DNA from: Chitinophagaceae bacterium UBA5175
Lineage (GTDB): Bacteria; Bacteroidota; Bacteroidia; Chitinophagales; Chitinophagaceae
NCBI GenBank assembly: GCA_002413325.1
Contig: DHWT01000034.1
Coordinates: 1 to 7,493, forward strand
DNA length: 7,493 bases
Direction: 5' to 3'
Part shown: positions 1 through 6,840 of the stretch, in pieces
How positions within the stretch are numbered: position 1 is the stretch's first letter
Layout: the number at the start of each line of letters is the position of its first letter
Position numbers and translations under genes: made by a program
The notes under the pieces: generated by a model
Told to the model about the DNA's origin: nothing
What the model saw: only the letters and a program-made list of their open reading frames with translations
Databases searched by the model: none

Positions 1-257
1 TCAGTATGCCTGCCTACCTGATTCCATTTCTCAGCATTGCCAAGCTACTGGGCGTGATCGCCATCCTGGTTCCCGGATACCCGAGAATTAAGGAATGGGC
101 TTATGCCGGTTTGGTTTATGATTTGCTCGGGGCATTTTATACAAACTACGCCTCGGGAGAAACTTTTTCAAATTCATTTCCGATCCTTTTATTTGTCGGT
201 ATAGCGTTTGTTTCCTATTTTCTTTATCACAAAAAAGCCGGACTTCCTTCAGGCTAG
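1..257 (+). CDS. DoxX-like family membrane protein, C-terminal part (5' end outside window)
   Basis: This is the tail of a small integral membrane protein of the DoxX-like type. Three hydrophobic stretches are visible: around LIPFLSIAKLLGVIAILVPG, around WAYAGLVYDLLGAFY, and around ILLFVGIAFVSYFLYHKK, ending in a short charged tail. The phrase AKLLGVIAILVPG followed by a KEWAYAG segment is typical of Bacteroidota DoxX-like proteins, which are usually about 120-130 residues with four membrane segments. An ATG lies at position 6, but the frame is open to the window edge and the product from that ATG would be only 83 residues and lack the first segment, so I treat the gene as truncated by the window. 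The biochemical role of DoxX-like proteins is mostly unknown, and the name does not imply an oxidase here. The gene converges on the PepSY-like gene and probably shares the hairpin terminator at 327-358. Confidence 0.8.
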   Translation, partial: SMPAYLIPFLSIAKLLGVIAILVPGYPRIKEWAYAGLVYDLLGAFYTNYASGETFSNSFPILLFVGIAFVSYFLYHKKAGLPSG

Positions 258-326
258 TCCGCGAAAATTACATGTTCCGATGATCCTGTAACTGAATGGT
301 TATAAGCCGGGCCGGCAGGTATATAA

Positions 327-358
327 AATCAATTGCCTCCCCGCGGAGGCAATTGATT
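327..358 (-). terminator. Strong hairpin terminator between convergent genes
   Basis: Perfect 14-base inverted arms (327-340 and 345-358) enclose a four-base loop (CCGC). On the minus strand the stem lies 20 bases past the stop of the PepSY-like gene and is followed by a T-rich tract (GATTTTATATAC), the classic intrinsic-terminator arrangement. On the plus strand the stem lies about 70 bases past the DoxX-like stop. There it lacks a good T tract, so it would work less well in that direction, although it could still serve both convergent genes. Confidence 0.8.
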
Positions 359-378
359 CAGTCGGATAAGGGTTGAAA

Positions 379-936
379 TTAATCCTTGATCAGATCCTGC
401 ATGGTGGCCATTTCACCTTCTGTATTCACTTTGACAATCTTAATATTTGACTTGTCTTCCAGGTGAATTACATAACCCTTTCCATCATTTGTCTGCACTT
501 CTTCAACCAGGGTAATCGCCATATCATAATAAGTGGATTTTACAATAGCCCTGATATCACGGGGAAGTTTGTCTTCACCATAAAAAATCAGTGAATACTG
601 CCAGCGGCCCTTTTTGTCATAAAAGACCCTTTCTCCAAAACCGTCCTGGACGAAATAGGATACAAAGCCATTTTTATCGGAAAACCACATGGCGTTACTT
701 GCATTGAACCGGACCTGGAAGTCCTTGATTGCCCGGGCATTGATATTTTTTGTATCCGGAACATAAGAACCCATATCAGCGGTGCTTTCCAGGGCGGCCG
801 CATTTCGAACAGATGTCTTAAATTTTTGTGAATCATTAAATGCAACCGGGCTTGCTGAATACTGTGCATTTACTGAATTGCTGAACGCTGCAATGGAACT
901 GAATCCAATGGATAGCGCGAAGAGGATTTTTTTCAT
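379..936 (-). CDS. Secreted PepSY-like (BLIP-like fold) protein
   Basis: This encodes a 185-residue exported protein. Residues 1-24 are a Sec signal peptide: MKK, then a hydrophobic core, with likely cleavage after VNA before QYS. After a low-information linker (25-63), the mature domain runs from about 65 to 183. It contains INARAIKDFQVRF, a Trp/Phe-rich YF...GERVFYDKKGRWQYSL hairpin region, then KLPRDIRAIVKSTYYD and a VEEV...VIHLEDKSN segment. This order (residue 'NARAIKDF', then 'DKKG-W-YSL', then 'LP-DIR--VK--YYD') is what I know from the PepSY-like, beta-lactamase-inhibitor-like secreted proteins that are common and often multicopy in Chitinophagaceae. Their ligand is generally unknown. 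No catalytic residues are evident. The first ATG follows an A-rich leader (TTACAAAAATG) and no other in-frame start fits the signal peptide. The gene is transcribed divergently from the sigma-factor operon; a functional link is possible but not shown. Confidence 0.8.
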   Translation of the reverse strand: MKKILFALSIGFSSIAAFSNSVNAQYSASPVAFNDSQKFKTSVRNAAALESTADMGSYVPDTKNINARAIKDFQVRFNASNAMWFSDKNGFVSYFVQDGFGERVFYDKKGRWQYSLIFYGEDKLPRDIRAIVKSTYYDMAITLVEEVQTNDGKGYVIHLEDKSNIKIVKVNTEGEMATMQDLIKD

Positions 937-1180
937 TTTTGTAAGGTTTAATTGATGATTGATTTTGTTTAAATGAATGGGATGACTTTGTTAAGAATCA
1001 TTCCATGCGGCTGATTCAAAGGGTTTGGATATCTGGCGGTCTGAACAGGGTAAAGGATACTGATAATCTGATTCCGGAATGTTGTTGTAATAGATTGATC
1101 GCAGGATTTTAAAAGAGGGAAACAGAAAATATGGAAACCAGACATATTTTTCTTACATTGGATAAAAGCCCCCCACTATA
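937..1180. other. Divergent intergenic spacer with one short palindrome
   Basis: This 244-base region separates the PepSY-like gene from the sigma-factor operon and must carry both promoters. I do not see a convincing match to the Bacteroidota -33/-7 pattern (TTTG and TAnnTTTG) on either strand. The nearest is TACATTGG at 1154-1161, which has no clear -33 element. A 10-base perfect palindrome, ATTCCGGAAT, lies at 1071-1080. A loose hairpin (GAATCA at 995-1000, TGATTC at 1012-1017) is also present. Confidence 0.4.
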
Positions 1181-1771
1181 ATGGACAGCGCTGGTTCTTT
1201 TCATTATAATGACCAGGAAATAATCAAACAGCTAAGGCAAAGTGGGATTGACAAAAGAAGAAGTGAAGAGCAATTATTCAACCGGTTCGCCTATTTCGTC
1301 CGGGAGGGCATGACCAAACACGCTCTATCGGAGGATGAGTCTTTTGACGCCTATTCCGATACCATTCTCGCCGCGCTGGAAAATATACGCAACGAACATT
1401 TTGAAGCCCGCGCTTCCCTCAAAACCTACCTCTACCAGATTTTCCATAATAAATGTGTTGACCTGTTGCGAAAAAGAACGACTCATAAGAATAGCGTGCA
1501 CCGCCCGGAGTCGATTTCAGACAGGCTGATGCTTTTAACTGATACCGCCCGTTCGGTCGTTCAAAAGATGATGGACCAGGCAGACTGGAACCTGCTCCGG
1601 GAAAAACTGGACCAGCTGGAAGAAAAGTGCAGGCAAATGTTAACGTATTGGGGAGACAATTACAGCGATAAGGAGATCGCTGCCCTCCTCCGGTATAAAA
1701 ACGCAGACGTAGTAAAAACGAGCAGGCTTCGCTGCCTGGACAGATTGCGAAATCTGTATAAAGCCAAATAA
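1181..1771 (+). CDS. ECF-type sigma-70 family RNA polymerase sigma factor
   Basis: This encodes a 196-residue sigma factor with only regions 2 and 4, as in ECF sigmas. Region 2 spans about residues 31-100: QLFNRFAYFV, then DAYSDTILAALENI, then the ASLKTYLYQIFHNKCVDLLRKR segment. The last has the Lxx(Y/W)xxxIxxNxxxDxxR pattern of regions 2.3-2.4 that contacts the -10 DNA. Region 4 spans about 139-193, with LDQLEEKCRQML, the helix-turn-helix core YSDKEIAALLRY, and a recognition helix ending SRLRCLDRLRNLY. The role is to redirect RNA polymerase, probably to this operon and perhaps other loci. ATG 1181 is the first possible start because an in-frame TAA lies at 1163-1165. There is no Shine-Dalgarno sequence, which is normal in Bacteroidota. 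The next gene begins after only 5 bases, so the two are almost certainly cotranscribed, like a sigma/anti-sigma pair. The GC content and codon use look similar to the neighbours. Confidence 0.92.
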   Translation: MDSAGSFHYNDQEIIKQLRQSGIDKRRSEEQLFNRFAYFVREGMTKHALSEDESFDAYSDTILAALENIRNEHFEARASLKTYLYQIFHNKCVDLLRKRTTHKNSVHRPESISDRLMLLTDTARSVVQKMMDQADWNLLREKLDQLEEKCRQMLTYWGDNYSDKEIAALLRYKNADVVKTSRLRCLDRLRNLYKAK

Positions 1772-1776
1772 AAGCG

Positions 1777-2502
1777 ATGGACAACCTGGATTATATAGAA
1801 AGCTATTTCACGGACGAGCCGGACCCCGTCCGGACCCGGGAATTTGAGAACCGGATTGAGTCAGATCCTGCTTTTGCGGAGCAGGTAGCTTTTTACCTGT
1901 CTGCCTTCCAGGTTTCCGGGGAAGCAGCCCGGATTGTAAAAAAGGAACATTTTAAGGAAATTTATAAAAAGAATCATATAGCCGGCCCCGGACCGGTCAG
2001 AAAATTGGTATATTATATGGCTGCAGCAGCGGTGGTTGCAGGAATGGTTTTCGGGATCTACACCTATGTTAAGTCCGTTTCACCAAAGCAGCTGGCCGAT
2101 CGGTATGTGAACGGGCACCTGCAAACCCTGGGCGTGACCATGAGCGGCCGCAGCGACAACCTGCAAACCGGCCTCCGGTTGTATAATGAAGGAAGGTATG
2201 AAGAAGCTTTATTGCAATTTGAAAAAATCATCCGGTCCGATACCTCACTTTTTACTGCTAAGGAATATGCAGGGATTGCCGCCCTGCGTTTAAAAGAATA
2301 TAATAAGGCACTATCGTATTTCGAACAGCTGGAAATCTACAACGGCCTTTATGCAAATCCTGCCCTGATCTTACAGGCCGTCACCCTGATGGAACGCAAT
2401 CAACCCGGCGATGCCGCTAAGGCAAAACAACTCCTGAAACGGATCGTGGACCAGGATCTTGAAGGGAAAGAACTCGCGCAGGAATGGCTAAGGAAACTTT
2501 AG
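1777..2502 (+). CDS. Single-pass membrane TPR protein, probable anti-sigma-like partner
   Basis: This encodes a 241-residue protein in three parts. Residues 1-75 are charged and predicted cytosolic, with an IESYFTDEPDPVRTREFENR pattern followed by ESDPAFAEQVAFY. This acidic motif ('Y-x-x-G/E-L-x-x-x-E-x-x-x-F-E-x-x-x-x-x-D-P') is common at the start of Bacteroidota anti-sigma-like membrane proteins. Residues about 77-97 form one transmembrane helix, preceded by Arg/Lys. Residues about 127-200 form TPR-like helices (LRLYNEGRYEEALLQFEKII, then AGIAALRLKEYNKALSYFEQL), with a further helical pair to the C-terminus. By the positive-inside rule the TPRs should be periplasmic. No zinc-binding HxxxCxxC is seen, so it is not a ZAS-type anti-sigma factor. 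Its place 5 bases after the sigma gene supports a sigma-sequestering or sensing role, but that is inference. The downstream CHAT protein also carries TPRs, suggesting they could contact each other. Confidence 0.8.
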   Translation: MDNLDYIESYFTDEPDPVRTREFENRIESDPAFAEQVAFYLSAFQVSGEAARIVKKEHFKEIYKKNHIAGPGPVRKLVYYMAAAAVVAGMVFGIYTYVKSVSPKQLADRYVNGHLQTLGVTMSGRSDNLQTGLRLYNEGRYEEALLQFEKIIRSDTSLFTAKEYAGIAALRLKEYNKALSYFEQLEIYNGLYANPALILQAVTLMERNQPGDAAKAKQLLKRIVDQDLEGKELAQEWLRKL

Positions 2503-2538
2503 TGTATCTCTTTCAATATAAACCTTAAACTTTTTCAT

Positions 2539-3969
2539 ATGAAAAGAAATAACCGCATAAACACCGGAATGCTACGGAGTATGACCCTGTTCACCCTCAT
2601 GATTTCTGTTATCCTAAGCTTAGAGTCCTGCCCGGGCCATACCCCTCAGTCACCGACCTACGCACTTCCTCCGTCGCTGCAGGTTTCTCCGGATTCATCC
2701 ATAAAATGGGTGGACTGGATTGTGCTTTTTAAGCCTGCCTCTACATATGCTGAAAGAACATTGTATATGGATAACCTCAGGGATTCCATTATTCAGTTTG
2801 TTGCCAGAATGAATCATGATTCTAACAGAAACGATCCTTTAGACGTTCAATATGTATTTTGTCCCTGCGATTCCCTGTTATACAATCTGGTTGCAACCAC
2901 ATCCATTACTGCCACCGGAACCATAGCAACTTCACCTACCCCGCCACCCAAAACAGGGGCCTCGGGAGACCCTTATTTGTATGCGATTCAGAACAATCAA
3001 TATCAGGATAGTACCACTGCCCGGAATCTTGAAAGTCCTTCACCTAAATCCGGCAGTTATACTGTAGACAGTTCCAGAGTTCTGGCAATTATGGATACGG
3101 GCCTGGATAGCACTTTATTTGATAATAACTTTAAGTATTTATTATGGAGCGATCCGACCGGAGAACCTACGCTGCGGAATTTTCAATTCTTTAGTAATCT
3201 CAAAGGACTTGATTATTATTTGGATGACGACCCTTTTAAACATGGATCTGCTGTAACCTCCCTTGCATTGGAAGCCATCAGAAAATATAATCCCAGGAAT
3301 AATAAACTGCCGCGGATAATGGTTCTTAAAGTATTGGATTCAAAAAGGCTTGGATCCACGTTTACCGTTAGCTGCGCGTTGAGTTATGCCGTGCAAAAGA
3401 AAGCGACCCTGGTCAATGCAAGCCTTGGCTATTACAGTAACGGTGAGGTGGATTCTGTTTTAAGATACTATGTGGAATTCAGCAAAAACGCAAAACCCAA
3501 TCCGTTACCCATTATTGCGGCAGCGGGAAACCTTACTGGAAAACATGATTTGGATCTTTGCACACCTGCTACAGATCTGAACAAAAATAAACTGACTAAA
3601 ACCCACTTGTTTTACCCGGGTTGCTTTAGTCCTGACTATATTAATGTTATTTGTGTAACAGGACTTAAGAACGATCATATGCCCTGTTATTACCAGAATT
3701 ATTCTCCAGAGTATGTGAATATTGGTGTGATCACCAACCCACCTCCCGGCCCGGCAGCATATTGTTGCAATTTCCCTGTCAGTTTCTTTAATAATTCAAG
3801 AAGAGGTTATGAAGGGTCTTCATTTGCAACACCTGTTGTAAGCGGTCAGATTATGGCAGCTATGTTAATAAATCAAGTACTCACCTGGAGAGATGCACTC
3901 AGTCAGGTTGGGGTGACATCAACCGGATCGGTTTCAAAAAAAGTTCTACCGTATAATTCAACTCCATGA
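2539..3969 (+). CDS. S8 (subtilisin-like) serine protease, predicted lipoprotein
   Basis: This encodes a 476-residue exported protease. The catalytic triad of family S8 is complete: Asp186 in VLAIMDTGLD, His235 in FKHGSAVTSLA, and Ser428 in EGSSFATPVVSG. The oxyanion-hole Asn is Asn331 in AAAGNL. Residues 1-30 form a signal sequence ending LSLESC, so Cys31 could be lipidated by signal peptidase II; Glu at -2 is an imperfect lipobox, so secretion after ordinary cleavage is the alternative. Residues about 56-115 (starting WVDWIVLFKP) may be an I9-like inhibitory prodomain, joined by a Thr/Pro-rich linker (about 117-142) to the catalytic domain (about 178-445). Several Cys residues (108, 110, 341, 362, 372, 383, 409, 410) are compatible with disulfides outside the cytosol. 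The protein ends about 48 residues after the catalytic Ser and has no sorting domain for type IX secretion. The gene starts 36 bases after the TPR gene and ends 9 bases before the CHAT gene. The substrate is unknown. Confidence 0.92.
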   Translation: MKRNNRINTGMLRSMTLFTLMISVILSLESCPGHTPQSPTYALPPSLQVSPDSSIKWVDWIVLFKPASTYAERTLYMDNLRDSIIQFVARMNHDSNRNDPLDVQYVFCPCDSLLYNLVATTSITATGTIATSPTPPPKTGASGDPYLYAIQNNQYQDSTTARNLESPSPKSGSYTVDSSRVLAIMDTGLDSTLFDNNFKYLLWSDPTGEPTLRNFQFFSNLKGLDYYLDDDPFKHGSAVTSLALEAIRKYNPRNNKLPRIMVLKVLDSKRLGSTFTVSCALSYAVQKKATLVNASLGYYSNGEVDSVLRYYVEFSKNAKPNPLPIIAAAGNLTGKHDLDLCTPATDLNKNKLTKTHLFYPGCFSPDYINVICVTGLKNDHMPCYYQNYSPEYVNIGVITNPPPGPAAYCCNFPVSFFNNSRRGYEGSSFATPVVSGQIMAAMLINQVLTWRDALSQVGVTSTGSVSKKVLPYNSTP

Positions 3970-3978
3970 TTTCAGAAT

Positions 3979-6765
3979 ATGTTAAAATACCTGCTGGTCT
4001 TCCTCATCTGCCTGTCACATACCTCAACCTTGTCCGGACAATGTCCGGACAAGGTTGCCCTATGGAATCGTATAATATTTTTACGCGATTCAACTAACAT
4101 TCCTGATTCAATACAATTAAAGGAATTATCCGGCTTTCTGGAAAAAATCAAAGTATGCCCTCCTTTAAATGATTCCACCGATGCACTGCTCCTCATACGA
4201 ATTGGCGCACTGTACTCAAGAAAAAAAGATTTTAAAACGGCCATAGAATTTACCCTGCGCAGTATATCTATGATTCACTCGCATATCGGGGAACCGGGAA
4301 ATGCTGAATCACAACTGGTAAAAGCTTACCATAACCTCAGTATTTATTACGATTCCACGGGACAGATACATTTAGCAAAAAGAGCTTCTGACAGTTGCAT
4401 ATTCATTTCATTAAGGTTAAATAAAATGTATGAAATTTCCGCCCAGCATATCAGTAGCAAAATTAATGAGCTTTTCGGAAAAGGAGACTATTACCACTGC
4501 CTGGAAATCGCATCAATCGGGGAAGAAATATCCAGAAAATCCGGTTACCGTTCAGACGATGTATTTTATTATGCCTGCTGGGAAATCAATTCATACATCT
4601 TCTTAAACAGGTTTCCCGAAGCATCACAAAAATTAAAAAAAACCATTGCAGAATGTAATCAATCTAAAAATAAACCAAATTTAGGGAGTCTGCTAAACCT
4701 GAAAGCAACGGTCGCTGTAAAAAACGGCTCCCCTGAAGAGGCGATTATGTTTACGATGGAATCCTTCAACTATGAAAAAAGAAACCACAATTATCCAAAT
4801 TGTGCCAGCGCTTTGAGTAATTTAGGCTATGACCTGTATTATAAAAGATTACGTCAGTATAAAAAATCATTACGTTATTTTAAGGAGGCCCTGCTTTATG
4901 CGAATTCCAATGATTCGCTTTCCATCCTGAATAACATGGCCAATGTTTATGTTCAAATGGGAGATTTCAAACCTGCCTTCGATTATTTTCAACTGGCCTT
5001 TAATAAAATCCATCCCCTTGCTGACGAAAAATTTTTAATTAACAATTTCACGAAAGATTTTTTTGATGCCTGGAATGCAGAATATCTGTTCAACCTGGTG
5101 TTGGATAAAGCGGAAGCCTTCATCATTAAATATAACCAGACGAGTAATTTGCCTGATCTGAAGTCTGCATTAAGCATATACAAGGCGGCCGACCACCTGA
5201 TGGACAAAATCAAGATTGCACAAACCAATATATCATCAAAATTATTTTGGCGATCAAATACCAGGAGATTGTATGAAAATGCAATCAAATCCTGCTATTT
5301 AGCAGACAATATGGAAGATGCCTTTTACTTCTTTGAAAAGAGCAGGGCCGTTCTGTTGAATGACCAGCTCAAAGAGCAGGAAACAGAGGATCCCAATTTG
5401 ATTGGAACGGCCCTGTTACAGAAAAAATTACTCGATTTAGAAATGCAGGTGAATAAACTCGATCCTTATTCAAATGAATATTCAGGTATTCAAAGGGAAA
5501 TATTTATCACCAGGGAGCAATTGAGCCGCCTTGATCAGCTGGTAAAAGAAAATAATTCATGGTATTATCAAAGCCTGATTGATACCAATTTTATAACTCT
5601 TAAGGATGTTCAAAATCAATTGCTGAGAAAAAATAACACACAGGCCATCCTGGAATTTTTTAATGGTGACAGTGCGTGTTATCTACTATCGGTAACACCT
5701 GTAAAATCATCAATTACCAGGATCAATAAGACCGCTTTTGAGAATCAGGTTGTCAGGTACACCACATATCTGTCGAATCCTGATTTGGAAAACCAGGATT
5801 TCAAAGGTTTTGTAAGGGCCGGAAAGGAACTTTACAACCTGATTTTTAATGAATTTCATCTGCCAAAAGGCCGTATGATCATCTCTCCGGATGGCGCATA
5901 TTTCCCTTTTGAATCATTAATTACAAATACCGATATTTCAGCGCCTTCCTATTTTCTGAACGATTATGTAGTAAGTTATACCTATTCCATTCGCTTTCTG
6001 CTCAATGACTTCAAAAAAAATAAAATCTATTCAACCGGAAATTTCCTGGGAATAGCCCCGGTTACTTATCCCGAATACCTGCAACTGCCTTCCCTGCCAT
6101 TCAGCGATGAATCCGTAAATAAAATCAGTTCAAATTTTAGTAAAACGCATTCACTAATCGCCGGACAGGCTTCCCGGACCAATTTTATGCGGTGGTTCCA
6201 CAGATATAAAATGATTCAACTATACACCCACGCATCAGACACCAGTGCCAACGGCGAACCCGTTATCTACTTCGCCGATTCGGCTCTCTATCTTTCAGAA
6301 CTGATCCCGGAAAATAAAACCGCTGCCCAACTGATTGTTTTGTCAGCCTGTGAAACCGGGAACGGTACACTATACAAAGGGGAAGGTGTATTTAGTTTCA
6401 ACCGCGGATTTGCGGCATTGGGGATCCCGTCTTCGGTAACGAATTTATGGGCCGTGGATAATGTATCCACTTACCGCATCACGGAATTATTTTATAAATA
6501 TGTGTCGGAAGGACTTCCCCTGGATATCTCGCTGCAAAAAGCCAAACTGGATTTTATTTCTGCTTCTTCAAAAGAAAAAAAACTCCCCTATTACTGGGCG
6601 GCAGCCATCGTTGTTGGCAGAACAGATCCCGTTGAATTAAATCCGGGGTATCCGTGGAAATTATTACTGGCAATGACCGGATCCCTGGCCGGCGTCTTCC
6701 TTTTGATGATCCTTCTAAGAAAAAATAATCGTCCAATGCGTTTAAGCCATGCTGCCATTTTATAA
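3979..6765 (+). CDS. Exported TPR-CHAT protein (caspase-like protease) with C-terminal membrane anchor
   Basis: This encodes a 928-residue protein. Residues 1-20 are a Sec signal peptide (MLKYLLVFLICL..., likely cut after LSG before QCP; Cys22 has Gln before it, so it is not a lipobox). Residues about 68-345 are helical TPR-type repeats, clearest at GALYSRKKDFKTAIEFTLRS, YHNLSIYYDSTGQIHLAKRA and MANVYVQMGDFKPAFDYFQL. Residues 446-465 (MEDAFYFFEKSRAVLL) are the linker helix usual before CHAT domains, followed by a coiled-coil-like stretch (about 478-525). The CHAT domain spans about 530-882: ISPDGAYFPFESL (635-647), the catalytic His751 in LYTHASD, Cys791 in VLSACETG, then GEGVFSFNRGFAALGIPS and the closing strand YYWAAAIVVG. 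Both dyad residues are present, so it is probably an active cysteine protease (peptidase clan CD). Residues about 893-914 form a transmembrane helix followed by a basic tail, which places the CHAT domain in the periplasm. The ATG lies 9 bases after the S8 stop, so the two are cotranscribed. A perfect 33-base palindrome and three A8 tracts lie within the gene. Confidence 0.92.
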   Translation: MLKYLLVFLICLSHTSTLSGQCPDKVALWNRIIFLRDSTNIPDSIQLKELSGFLEKIKVCPPLNDSTDALLLIRIGALYSRKKDFKTAIEFTLRSISMIHSHIGEPGNAESQLVKAYHNLSIYYDSTGQIHLAKRASDSCIFISLRLNKMYEISAQHISSKINELFGKGDYYHCLEIASIGEEISRKSGYRSDDVFYYACWEINSYIFLNRFPEASQKLKKTIAECNQSKNKPNLGSLLNLKATVAVKNGSPEEAIMFTMESFNYEKRNHNYPNCASALSNLGYDLYYKRLRQYKKSLRYFKEALLYANSNDSLSILNNMANVYVQMGDFKPAFDYFQLAFNKIHPLADEKFLINNFTKDFFDAWNAEYLFNLVLDKAEAFIIKYNQTSNLPDLKSALSIYKAADHLMDKIKIAQTNISSKLFWRSNTRRLYENAIKSCYLADNMEDAFYFFEKSRAVLLNDQLKEQETEDPNLIGTALLQKKLLDLEMQVNKLDPYSNEYSGIQREIFITREQLSRLDQLVKENNSWYYQSLIDTNFITLKDVQNQLLRKNNTQAILEFFNGDSACYLLSVTPVKSSITRINKTAFENQVVRYTTYLSNPDLENQDFKGFVRAGKELYNLIFNEFHLPKGRMIISPDGAYFPFESLITNTDISAPSYFLNDYVVSYTYSIRFLLNDFKKNKIYSTGNFLGIAPVTYPEYLQLPSLPFSDESVNKISSNFSKTHSLIAGQASRTNFMRWFHRYKMIQLYTHASDTSANGEPVIYFADSALYLSELIPENKTAAQLIVLSACETGNGTLYKGEGVFSFNRGFAALGIPSSVTNLWAVDNVSTYRITELFYKYVSEGLPLDISLQKAKLDFISASSKEKKLPYYWAAAIVVGRTDPVELNPGYPWKLLLAMTGSLAGVFLLMILLRKNNRPMRLSHAAIL
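4025..4057. repeat. Perfect 33-base palindrome inside the CHAT gene
   Basis: The arms at 4025-4040 and 4042-4057 are exact reverse complements around a single A at 4041. Within it, the 10-base palindrome TGTCCGGACA occurs twice in tandem (4031-4040 and 4042-4051), separated by that A. As RNA it could form a stem of about 15 base pairs with a three-base loop, 46 bases downstream of the start codon. It covers codons 16-27, the end of the signal peptide and the first mature residues. It could be an mRNA hairpin that sets translation or RNA stability, an operator for a dimeric regulator, or an accident of codon choice. A perfect 16-base arm is very unlikely by chance in a window of this size. Confidence 0.9.
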
Positions 6766-6812
6766 GCCGGGAAACGGCTCGCACCTGAATTGCCGCAGTT
6801 CAGGACCATTTT
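6765..6812 (+). terminator. Possible terminator: two tandem hairpins after the CHAT gene
   Basis: The first hairpin overlaps the last base of the stop codon: AGCCG (6765-6769), loop GGAAA, CGGCT (6775-6779). The second has arms CCTGAATT (6784-6791) and AGTTCAGG (6797-6804) with loop GCCGC and one G-U pair, followed by ACCATTTT. The T tract is short and offset, so as an intrinsic terminator it is only moderately convincing. Its position directly after the operon is right. Confidence 0.4.
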
Positions 6813-6840
6813 CCGGGATGACCCCGCCTGTAAATCACTA

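Noticed and set aside
301..311. 11-base word TATAAGCCGGG repeated at 301-311 and 6761-6771, considered as flanking direct repeats of an inserted element
   Set aside because: Several 11-base matches are expected by chance in a 7.5 kb sequence. The second copy includes the CHAT stop codon, and no integrase or transposase lies between.
588..869. Second minus-strand frame overlapping the PepSY-like gene
   Set aside because: It lies wholly within the better supported secreted protein gene and has no recognisable motif.
995..1017. Hairpin GAATCA ... TGATTC in the divergent spacer
   Set aside because: A six-base stem with an 11-base loop is common by chance in AT-rich spacers, and no T tract or other feature supports it.
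1154..1161. TACATTGG as a Bacteroidota -7 promoter element for the sigma operon
   Set aside because: It departs from TAnnTTTG at one key base and has no TTTG about 20 bases upstream, so it is too weak to list as a promoter.
1419..1784. Minus-strand 121-codon frame opposite the sigma-factor gene
   Set aside because: It is antisense to a clear sigma factor with recognisable regions 2 and 4. The peptide shows no domain and looks like a mirror of the real coding frame.
3972..4244. Minus-strand open frame of 90 codons opposite the start of the CHAT gene, containing LSGHCPDK
   Set aside because: Its resemblance to the CHAT signal-peptide junction is a direct result of the palindrome at 4025-4057 being in codon phase on both strands. 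It has no independent support as a gene.
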